Origin: Bacteroidota bacterium
Lineage (GTDB): Bacteria; Bacteroidota; Rhodothermia; Rhodothermales; JANQRZ01
Reading direction: 5' to 3'
DNA length: 32,568 nucleotides
Assembly (NCBI GenBank): GCA_038746285.1
Contig: JBCDKT010000046.1
Span: 1 to 32,568 of the forward strand
Positions 26,931 to 32,568 of this stretch are shown piece after piece. Position numbers and translations under genes: made by a program. Under the pieces are notes generated by a model. That model did not search any database and was not told the origin of the DNA. It saw only the letters and a list, made by a program, of their open reading frames with translations. Every line of letters starts with the position of its first letter. Within the stretch, counting starts at the first letter, position 1.

Positions 26931-27851
26931 ATGGCTAGTCTTCGCGACATCCGTACCCGCATCGGGTCGGTCCAGAACACGCAGCAGATCACGCGCGCCA
27001 TGAAGATGGTGGCGGCGGCGAAGCTGCGCCGGGCGCAGGAGTCGATCTTCCAGACCCGCCCCTACGCGTTCAAGATCCGCGAGATGATCGCCCACCTCCG
27101 CGAGTTCGTGGACCCGGCGAGCCACCCGCTCTTCCAGGCCCGCGAGGTCGAGACCGTGCTGATGGTCGTCGTGACGAGCGACCGCGGGCTCGCGGGTGCG
27201 TTCAACACCAACATCCTCAAGCGCGCCGAGGCCGCGATCAGCGAGCAGTTCGCCGAGTTGCGCGGCACCGAGCGCCTGAAGATCCTCGCCGTCGGACGCA
27301 AGGCGCATGACTACTTCAGCAAGCGCGGCTTCACGATGGAGGGCGACTACCGCGGCTTCTTCAACGATCTCTCGTTCGCCCGCACCGACGCGATCGCTGA
27401 CCGCGCCGTCGAGGGCTGGATCGAGGGCGAGTGGGACGAGGTCGTGGTCGTCTACAACGAGTTCAAGAACACAATCTCGCAGAACCGCATCGTCGAGCCG
27501 TTCCTTCCGGTCCCGCAGGGGACGTTCACCACGCCGGTGATGGAGGCCGACGAGGGCTACAGCGCCGAGGAAGAGCTAGGCCGCGACGTGGACTACATCT
27601 TCGAGCCCGACGCCGAGTCGATCCTCCGGCAGCTCATCCCGCAGTACCTCAGCTACCAGCTCTGGCGCGTCGTCCTGGAGAGCAACGCCGCCGAGCAGGG
27701 GGCCCGGATGGTGGCGATGGACAACGCGACGAGCAACGCCGGCGAACTCCTCGACCAGCTCAAGCTGACCTACAACCGCGCCCGCCAGGCCGCCATCACG
27801 ACCGAGATCATCGAGATCTCGTCCGGGGCCGAAGCGCTCCAGGCAGGCTAG
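26931..27851 (+). CDS. atpG: F0F1 ATP synthase subunit gamma
   Basis: The central rotor shaft of F1, 306 residues. The N-terminal helix reads LRDIRTRIGSVQNTQQITRAM, with MKMVAAAKLRRAQ, the family signature. The C-terminal helix has RMVAMDNATSNAGELLDQL, then TYNRARQAAITTEIIEI. A middle domain of about 150 residues has the usual fold and is slightly long, with an acidic stretch (EADEGYSAEEELGRDVDY). It ends the operon here: atpD and atpC are absent from the window, as often in this phylum, where they are encoded elsewhere. Confidence 0.96.
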   Translation: MASLRDIRTRIGSVQNTQQITRAMKMVAAAKLRRAQESIFQTRPYAFKIREMIAHLREFVDPASHPLFQAREVETVLMVVVTSDRGLAGAFNTNILKRAEAAISEQFAELRGTERLKILAVGRKAHDYFSKRGFTMEGDYRGFFNDLSFARTDAIADRAVEGWIEGEWDEVVVVYNEFKNTISQNRIVEPFLPVPQGTFTTPVMEADEGYSAEEELGRDVDYIFEPDAESILRQLIPQYLSYQLWRVVLESNAAEQGARMVAMDNATSNAGELLDQLKLTYNRARQAAITTEIIEISSGAEALQAG

Positions 27852-27863
27852 CGCGATCTTCGC

Positions 27864-27914
27864 TTTTGGATTCCGGGCGTTCGGATTTATCTTCGCTCCC
27901 TGCCGAATCCAAAA
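27864..27914. repeat. Inverted repeat TTTTGGATTC / GAATCCAAAA
   Basis: Exact 10-base arms lie at 27864-27873 and 27905-27914; with one bulged C the stem gains two more pairs. It follows atpG by 12 bp and could help end the operon, but the loop is long and the same DNA carries a possible tRNA promoter. Confidence 0.45.
27866..27893 (+). promoter_or_regulatory. Possible promoter of tRNA-Ser(GCU)
   Basis: TTGGAT (27866-27871), 16-bp spacer, TATCTT (27888-27893), 43 bp before the tRNA. The -10 form is the same as in the TetR-controlled promoter. Weak pattern evidence. Confidence 0.3.
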
Positions 27915-27936
27915 CGGCAGTCAGTAACTCCCGACC

Positions 27937-28026
27937 GGAGAGGTGGCCGAGTGGCTGAAGGCGCTCCCCTGCTAAGGGAGTATACCGTTTATAGCGGTAT
28001 CGAGGGTTCGAATCCCTCCCTCTCCG
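27937..28026 (+). tRNA. tRNA-Ser (anticodon GCU)
   Basis: Acceptor GGAGAGG pairs with CCTCTCC, and the discriminator is G. The anticodon stem is CTCCC/GGGAG and the loop CTGCTAA with anticodon GCT at 27971-27973. A long variable arm (TATACCGTTTATAGCGGTATC) marks it as class II. The T arm is GAGGG-TTCGAAT-CCCTC. The 3' CCA is not encoded. It reads AGU/AGC codons. Confidence 0.97.
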
Positions 28027-28045
28027 CCCCGACCTGAGGGTCGGC

Positions 28046-28080
28046 GAAGCCCGCTGCCGAAGCACTCGGCGGCGGGCTTC
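28046..28080 (+). terminator. Strong hairpin after tRNA-Ser(GCU)
   Basis: GAAGCCCGCTGCCG (28046-28059) pairs with CGGCGGCGGGCTTC (28067-28080) with one T-G wobble and a 7-base loop. A smaller stem CCGACC-TGAG-GGTCGG precedes it (28029-28044). This is a likely terminator of the tRNA transcript, although only a short T-containing tail (CCTAATC) follows. Confidence 0.65.
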
Positions 28081-28165
28081 CCTAATCAGGCCTGTTCAGC
28101 AGAACGCTGTACGCAGCGCAGAACACGGCCAATGCTAGCGCGGCCGGTCAAGAAAGCGAAAGAAC

Positions 28166-28189
28166 GGGGAAGAGTAAAAAAAAAGCACC
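28166..28189 (+). repeat. Dispersed intergenic element, partial copy
   Basis: GGGGAAGAGT, nine A residues, then GCACC. It mirrors the GGGGAGAGT-CAAGAAAAG-GCACC order of copy B at 14213. It lies 100 bp before sigma factor B. Confidence 0.3.
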
Positions 28190-28288
28190 CCGATCTCGCC
28201 GCTTTGGAAACGGATAAGGGTTTTCACCATAGGAGAGGGGGCAGCGTCCCGTTCGACCCCTCCCACGTTTAGACTAGACCCGACGAGT

Positions 28289-29128
28289 ATGTACGTTCCC
28301 CGACAGCAGCGGATGCTGGACCAGTACCTGGATGAAATCAGCCAGGTTGAGCTGCTCACGCCCGACGAAGAGGTAGACCTCGCGCAGCGGATCAAGCAGG
28401 GGGACCAGGAGGCGCTCCACAAGCTCGTGCGGGCCAACCTCCGGTTCGTCGTCTCGGTGGCGAAGAAGTACCAGGGGCAGGGCCTCACGCTCTCCGACCT
28501 CATCTCGGAAGGCAACTACGGGCTCGTCAAAGCCGCCCAGCGCTTCGACGAGACGCGCGGGTTCAAGTTCATCTCGTACGCCGTGTGGTGGATCCGGCAG
28601 TCGATCCTGAAGGCGCTCTCGGACCAGGCCCGCACCGTCCGCCTGCCGCAGAACCGGATCGGGACGCTCTCGAAGATGCGCAAGGCCAGCGCTCGCCTCG
28701 CCCAGGAGCACGGCCGCGCCCCGACCGTCGACGAACTCGCGGGCGAGCTCGAGATGAAGCCGCACAAAGTCGAGGAGGGCTTCCGCCACGGTCGCCGCTC
28801 GCTCTCGATGGACGCCCCGTTCTCCGAGGACGGCACCCAGAGCCTGCTCGACGTGGTCCCCGACGAAGAGCTCGTCTCGCCTGACGAGCCGATCACGGCC
28901 GAGTCGATCAAGATCGACGTCGAGCGCATCCTCTGCCAGCTTCAGCCGCGCGAGGCCGAGATCACCCGGCTCTACTTCGGGATCGGCCGCGAGCGTCCGC
29001 TGACGCTCGGTGCCATCGGCGAGCAGATCGGGCTGACGCGCGAGCGCGTGCGGCAGATCAAGGAGAAGGCGCTCCGCAAGCTCCGCCGCCACCACGCCCA
29101 CGCCGACATCCGGGCGCACCTCAACTAG
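28289..29128 (+). CDS. RpoD-like sigma-70 factor, paralogue B
   Basis: This 279-residue factor has the same length as paralogue A at 16325 and the same first 14 residues. Regions 1.2, 2, 3 and 4 are all present: [19 protein letters not shown] for -10 recognition and [18 protein letters not shown] for the -35 helix. Differences cluster in region 3 and in the turn before the region 4.2 helix (LGAIGEQIG here, LEEIGQRFD in A). The two genes share tracts of 70 and 66 identical bases (see findings). It follows tRNA-Ser and a hairpin, and is followed 101 bp later by a small membrane-protein gene. No Shine-Dalgarno is seen. Confidence 0.93.
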   Translation: MYVPRQQRMLDQYLDEISQVELLTPDEEVDLAQRIKQGDQEALHKLVRANLRFVVSVAKKYQGQGLTLSDLISEGNYGLVKAAQRFDETRGFKFISYAVWWIRQSILKALSDQARTVRLPQNRIGTLSKMRKASARLAQEHGRAPTVDELAGELEMKPHKVEEGFRHGRRSLSMDAPFSEDGTQSLLDVVPDEELVSPDEPITAESIKIDVERILCQLQPREAEITRLYFGIGRERPLTLGAIGEQIGLTRERVRQIKEKALRKLRRHHAHADIRAHLN

Positions 29129-29227
29129 GACCGGAAGAGCGGAGGCGGGGAAGAGCGAAAGGCATTCTGAACTCGCCAGCGCGTCCCTCTTTCTCGCTTC
29201 CGCTCTTTCTCCCTTCCGCTCTTGGTC
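29129..29227. repeat. Nested purine/pyrimidine inverted repeats after sigma B
   Basis: GACCGGAAGAGCGGAGG (29129-29145) is nearly complementary to CCCTTCCGCTCTTGGTC (29211-29227); a second inner pair, GGAAGAGCGAAAGG with CTCTTTCTCGCTTCC, lies inside. The whole 101-bp gap between sigma B and the small gene is such repeat. It may act as a terminator or be a small mobile remnant. Confidence 0.5.
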
Positions 29228-29229
29228 TC

Positions 29230-29415
29230 ATGTCCGAGTCTTCCCATCCGCCCAGCGCCCCACATGGGGACGACCACCACCACGGTGCCGATCCGGCCCC
29301 GGTCTCGATGTGGGAGGACACGTTCTACGACGGCAAGCAGACGGCACTGGTCCTCGGCTCGATGGGCCTCGGCTTCCTGGTGCTGATGGTGCTCCTGTAC
29401 GTCGTCGGTTCCTAG
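29230..29415 (+). CDS. Small His-rich single-pass membrane protein
   Basis: This 61-residue protein has a polar N-terminus with a His/Asp cluster (HGDDHHHGADPAP, residues 12-24) and one C-terminal hydrophobic helix (ALVLGSMGLGFLVLMVLLYVVG, from about residue 39). I do not recognise the family; its size resembles small subunits of respiratory membrane complexes, but this is only an impression. The reading frame has normal codon bias, starts with ATG and lies between sigma B and gdhA. The cluster may bind metal. Confidence 0.6.
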   Translation: MSESSHPPSAPHGDDHHHGADPAPVSMWEDTFYDGKQTALVLGSMGLGFLVLMVLLYVVGS

Positions 29416-29591
29416 CGTGTTTTGCGGAGCGGTTCGGCAGAGCGGACGCCTCGGCGAGGCCTCCGTACCTCGCTATATCCACTAGGGTTATGTCTGGTAG
29501 GGCACGCTCGCCGAGCGCGCCGCTGCACCGGACCCCAGCGCAACGTGCTCCAGTCCCGGCGTAGCGCTTCTTTTGCAGCCCGGGTTGTATC

Positions 29592-29624
29592 CTGTCTCTC
29601 CCATTCACCCAGGCGAGAGGACAG
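29592..29624 (+). promoter_or_regulatory. Hairpin just upstream of the gdhA start
   Basis: CTGTC-TCTC (29592-29600) pairs with GAGA-GACAG (29615-29624, one G bulged), a 9-bp stem ending one base before the ATG at 29626. Its 3' arm includes GAGAGG, the only Shine-Dalgarno-like stretch here, so the fold would hide it. Confidence 0.4.
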
Positions 29625-29625
29625 T

Positions 29626-30957
29626 ATGCAGCTCGACGCGTTCATGGCGGAGCAGGAGCGCCGCAACCCCGGCCAGCCCGAGTTTCTGCAAGCGGTGCGC
29701 GAGGTCGCGGAAAAGGTCATCCCCCACATCAACGCGTACCCCGAGTACGAGGAGGCGCGCGTGCTGGAACGCATCGCCGAGCCGGACCGGGTGCTGATGT
29801 TCCGCGTGGCGTGGGAAGACGACAGCGGAGCCGTCCACGTCAACCGGGGCTACCGGGTGCAGCAGAACAACGCCATCGGCCCGTACAAAGGCGGGCTCCG
29901 GTTCGACCCGTCGGTCAACCTCGGCATCCTCAAGTTCCTCGCCTTCGAGCAGGTCTTCAAGAACGCCCTGACCACCCTCCCGATGGGCGGCGGCAAGGGC
30001 GGCAGCGACTTCGACCCGAAGGGCAAGTCGGACCGCGAGGTGATGCGCTTCTGCCAGGCGTTCATGACCGAACTGCACCGGCACATCGGCGAGAACACGG
30101 ACGTGCCGGCGGGCGACATCGGCGTCGGCGGGCGCGAGATCGGCTACCTTTTCGGGCAGTACAAGCGGCTCCGAAACGCCTTCACCGGGGCCATCACGGG
30201 CAAGGGCACGGGGTGGGGCGGAAGCCTGATCCGGCCTCAGGCTACGGGCTACGGCAGCGTCTACTTCGCCCGTGAGATGCTCGCCTACCGGAGCGCGTCC
30301 ATCGAGGGCACGCGCTGCCTCGTCTCCGGCTCCGGCAACGTCGCCCAGTTCACCGCCGAGAAGCTCCTTGACCTCGGCGCGACCGTGCTCACACTCTCCG
30401 ACCGCTCCGGCACGCTCCACGCCGAAGGCGGCCTGACGCGGGACGACCTCGACGCGGCGATGGACCTCAAGAACAACCGCCGCGGGAGCCTCGAAGAACT
30501 CGCCAGCCGCGACGGGCTCAGCTTCGAAGCCGGTGCCAAGCCGTGGGGCATCGCGTGCGACGCCGCCTTCCCGTCGGCGACGCAGAACGAAATCCAGGAC
30601 GACGACGCACAGACCCTCCTTGACAATGGCTGCACGCTGGTCTGCGAGGGGGCCAACATGCCGAGCTCGCCCGAGGCGGCGCACCGATTCGAGCAGGCAG
30701 GCATCATGTACGGCCCCGGCAAGGCCGCAAACGCGGGCGGCGTGGCGATCTCCGGCCTGGAGATGACGCAGAACTCGATGCGCATCTCGTGGTCGCGCGA
30801 GGAGGTCGACGAGCGGCTCCAGGGCATCATGAAGAGCATCCACGCGACGTGCGTCGCGCACGGCGGCGGCGGTGACCGGGTCAACTACGTGCAGGGAGCC
30901 AACATCGGCGGCTTCGTCAAAGTGGCCGACGCGCTCCTGGCCTACGGGACGGTGTAG
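29626..30957 (+). CDS. gdhA: NADP-type glutamate dehydrogenase
   Basis: It interconverts 2-oxoglutarate plus ammonium and glutamate. The 443-residue length is typical of the hexameric bacterial enzyme. Substrate lysines lie in GPYKGGLRF (Lys88) and PMGGGKGGSDFDPKG (Lys124), and the catalytic Asp is in PAGDIG (Asp164). The nucleotide site is VSGSGNVAQF, and the following strand ends LSDRSG, similar to NADP-specific relatives, so assimilation is the likely direction (inference). ATG 29626 gives MQLDAFMAEQERRNPGQPEF, the standard opening; the frame upstream to 29422 is non-homologous. The gap to the previous gene is 210 bp, with no convincing promoter beyond TATATC at 29474. Confidence 0.95.
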   Translation: MQLDAFMAEQERRNPGQPEFLQAVREVAEKVIPHINAYPEYEEARVLERIAEPDRVLMFRVAWEDDSGAVHVNRGYRVQQNNAIGPYKGGLRFDPSVNLGILKFLAFEQVFKNALTTLPMGGGKGGSDFDPKGKSDREVMRFCQAFMTELHRHIGENTDVPAGDIGVGGREIGYLFGQYKRLRNAFTGAITGKGTGWGGSLIRPQATGYGSVYFAREMLAYRSASIEGTRCLVSGSGNVAQFTAEKLLDLGATVLTLSDRSGTLHAEGGLTRDDLDAAMDLKNNRRGSLEELASRDGLSFEAGAKPWGIACDAAFPSATQNEIQDDDAQTLLDNGCTLVCEGANMPSSPEAAHRFEQAGIMYGPGKAANAGGVAISGLEMTQNSMRISWSREEVDERLQGIMKSIHATCVAHGGGGDRVNYVQGANIGGFVKVADALLAYGTV

Positions 30958-31014
30958 CGCACAGAAAGCAAACAGTCCAGCGCACGACGATGTCGGTATG
31001 TTCTATGGCCGCCT

Positions 31015-31102
31015 GGAGGGGTGGCAGAGCGGTCGAATGCACTGGTCTTGAAAACCAGCGTGCCGCAAGGTACCGTGGGTTCGAATCCCACCCCCTCCGC
31101 CA
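31015..31102 (+). tRNA. tRNA-Ser (anticodon UGA), CCA encoded
   Basis: Acceptor GGAGGGG pairs with CCCCTCC, with discriminator G and an encoded CCA (31100-31102). The anticodon stem is CTGGT/ACCAG, loop CTTGAAA, anticodon TGA at 31049-31051. It has a long variable arm, and the T arm is GTGGG-TTCGAAT-CCCAC. It reads UCA and, with wobble, other UCN codons. The gene ends 22 bp before the LacI start. Confidence 0.97.
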
Positions 31103-31124
31103 GTAGGTCCTCTCTGTTCTCGCC

Positions 31125-32144
31125 ATGAGCGTCACCATCCGCGACGTTGCCCGCCGCGCCGGGGTGTCCATCTCGACCGTCTCGCGCGTGCTCAACGGCA
31201 CGGCCGCCGTCCACGAGGACAAGCGGCGGTCCGTCGTGGAGGCCGCCGAAGCGCTCGGGTACAGCCCGAACCCGGTTGCCCGCAGCCTGCTCGGCAAAGA
31301 GACCGGCGGCATCGGGGTGCTGCTGCCCTACGTGAGCGGTGAGTTCTTCGCCGAGTTTCTCAACGGCCTCGACGAGGCGGCGCAGCACAGCGGCCGGTTC
31401 CTCATCATCTCGACCTCGCACCGTCACCGGCACGAGTTCAACGCCGCCGTCCGAGCGATGGACCGGCGTGTGGACGGGCTCGTGGTGATGGCACCGGAAC
31501 TCGGCGCGGAGGGGGTGGAGTCGATTCTCCACTCGGGCATGGCAGCGTCCTTCATCAACACCTCCGTCGAGAGCGGTGCCGCCGACCTGCTGAACTTCGA
31601 CAACTTCGGGGGGACGTTTGCGCTGACGCAGCACCTCCTCGGGCTCGGCCACCGCCGGATCGCCGTCGTCAAGGGCGCGCCGGGGACGTGGGACATGCAG
31701 GAACGGCTGCGCGGCTACCGAACGGCGATGGCCGAGGCCGGCCTCGACACGGCAGGTCTCGAGTACGACGGCGAGTACACACAGGCGGCAGGCTACAACG
31801 CCGCACGGCTGATGCTCGCGGCCGATCCGCGACCGACAGCCGTCGTCGCGGCGAACGACTACTGCGCGGCGGGCGTCCTCAGCGCTCTGAGCGAAGCAGG
31901 CGTGCCAGTGCCCAGCGAGATGGCCGTAGCCGGGTTCGACGGGGTGATGAGCGCGCAGTACGCGTTTCCGCCTCTCACGACGGTCCGGGTGCCCATCCGG
32001 GACATCGGCTACCGGGCAGTGCGCTACCTCATAGCTCGGCTGGAAGACAAAGAGGGAATCGTCGCACCTCGGCAAGAGGTGGTGCCCGTCGAACTGGTCG
32101 TGCGGAGGTCGACGGTGGGAACGATACCGGACGAAGAGGCCTAG
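31125..32144 (+). CDS. LacI-family transcriptional regulator
   Basis: This 339-residue protein has an N-terminal HTH (TIRDVARRAGVSISTVSRVLNG, residues 4-25 in two pieces) with hinge helix NPVARSLLG. The periplasmic-binding-like effector domain follows (about 60-330), with GLGHRRIAVVKG and a DNA-binding-linked AVAGFDG. It probably responds to a sugar and acts on the operator at 32211-32224, 66 bp past its stop, upstream of a secreted-protein gene. It starts only 22 bp after a tRNA, which leaves little room for its own promoter. Confidence 0.92.
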   Translation: MSVTIRDVARRAGVSISTVSRVLNGTAAVHEDKRRSVVEAAEALGYSPNPVARSLLGKETGGIGVLLPYVSGEFFAEFLNGLDEAAQHSGRFLIISTSHRHRHEFNAAVRAMDRRVDGLVVMAPELGAEGVESILHSGMAASFINTSVESGAADLLNFDNFGGTFALTQHLLGLGHRRIAVVKGAPGTWDMQERLRGYRTAMAEAGLDTAGLEYDGEYTQAAGYNAARLMLAADPRPTAVVAANDYCAAGVLSALSEAGVPVPSEMAVAGFDGVMSAQYAFPPLTTVRVPIRDIGYRAVRYLIARLEDKEGIVAPRQEVVPVELVVRRSTVGTIPDEEA

Positions 32145-32209
32145 ACGCCTCGCCGCCGAGACGGCGTATGTGCGATATGTGACTGGAACGGCGGGGACCA
32201 TATCCCACT

Positions 32210-32237
32210 TTGAAAACGTTTTCATATCTACTATATT
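32210..32237 (+). promoter_or_regulatory. Promoter with LacI-type operator
   Basis: TTGAAA (32210-32215), 16-bp spacer, TATATT (32232-32237): both boxes match the sigma-70 consensus at five of six places. The perfect 14-bp palindrome TGAAAACGTTTTCA (32211-32224) sits on the -35 box. Central CG and flanking A/T are typical of LacI-family operators. The gene start follows at 32305. A second AT-rich box, TATATTTC, lies at 32251-32258. Confidence 0.7.
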
Positions 32238-32304
32238 AAGGCGTGGCTGCTATATTTCAAGGGGCCATTCTCAACGCAAACAATCCACCAGACCGCGACC
32301 GACC

Positions 32305-32568
32305 ATGACCCATCTGCTACCCTCTCTTCTCGCTCCGCTCTCCCGCTTTAGCGGTGCGCTCGTGGCCGCTGCACTGCTGGCCGGGCCCGCACTCGCGCCC
32401 CAGACGGCCCACGCCCAGGTGGTCATCGACGACTTCAACGACGGCACGGTGGACGACGTGCAGGTCTTCTCCGGCGGGGCCGACATGATCGGCATCGGCG
32501 TCGGCCCCGGCGTCGGCTCCGACGGCACGCCCGACACCGGGCTCTCGGTCGGCATCAACCCCGGCGCG
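32305..32568 (+). CDS. Secreted protein, N-terminal fragment (runs off window)
   Basis: The first 88 residues are visible. A signal peptide covers about residues 1-34 (ALVAAALLAGPALAPQTAHAQ). The mature part begins VVIDDFNDGTVDDVQVFSGG, reminiscent of the IDDF-type openings of carbohydrate-binding modules such as CBM11 (weak). It then has a Gly/Asp-rich stretch. It follows a LacI-controlled promoter, which suggests sugar-responsive expression and a polysaccharide-related role (inference). The frame is open to the window end. Confidence 0.6.
   Translation, partial: MTHLLPSLLAPLSRFSGALVAAALLAGPALAPQTAHAQVVIDDFNDGTVDDVQVFSGGADMIGIGVGPGVGSDGTPDTGLSVGINPGA

Overview
The window is GC-rich, about two thirds G+C, with strong G/C preference at third codon positions. 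It reads as chromosome from a Rhodothermota/Bacteroidota-type bacterium (order Rhodothermales is my best guess, by inference). The signs are a type IX secretion sorting tail on a secreted hydrolase, short 279-residue RpoD-like sigma factors without region 1.1, few Shine-Dalgarno sequences, a two-propeller hybrid histidine kinase, an ATP synthase operon without atpD/atpC, and an overlapping folP-cdaA pair.

Layout. 1-4.0 kb: three regulated units. These are an aldehyde dehydrogenase (cut by the window edge) facing an AraC regulator, and an SDR oxidoreductase plus small membrane protein facing a TetR regulator, with a palindromic operator on the shared promoter. 4.0-11.4 kb: envelope and secreted proteins (T9SS alpha/beta hydrolase, DUF1232 protein, Asp-box propeller protein, two lipoproteins) and the cobalamin adenosyltransferase pduO, whose upstream region holds a 15-bp tandem repeat. 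11.4-12.4 kb: a scar made of the 3' remnant of a host gene and a frameshifted IS1595-type element. 12.4-16.1 kb (minus strand): folP-cdaA-pcm-popT, which makes dihydropteroate, c-di-AMP, a protein-repair methyltransferase and an undecaprenyl-phosphate flippase candidate. 16.3-21.7 kb: sigma factor A, then a 1483-residue hybrid sensor kinase. 22.0-27.9 kb: atpI-like-atpB-atpE-atpF-atpH-atpA-atpG. 27.9-29.4 kb: tRNA-Ser(GCU), sigma factor B and a small His-rich membrane protein. 29.6-32.6 kb: gdhA, tRNA-Ser(UGA), a LacI regulator and, behind a LacI-type operator, the start of a secreted protein.

How the parts work together. Most of the window is housekeeping: proton-driven ATP synthesis, two general sigma factors, tRNAs, folate, c-di-AMP and ammonium assimilation. 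Around it sit small locally regulated units. The least ordinary content is between genes: in-frame tandem repeats upstream of pduO and pcm, a GTAGGGGC-type palindrome family placed between atp and neighbouring genes, a dispersed TCAAGAAAAG-containing element, a strong hairpin between atpE and atpF, and a rearranged IS scar. The two sigma paralogues share long stretches of identical DNA, which suggests gene conversion. I found no clear candidate for a wholly new multi-gene system; the strongest leads are those intergenic elements, the T9SS-exported hydrolase and the c-di-AMP/lipid-carrier gene cluster.
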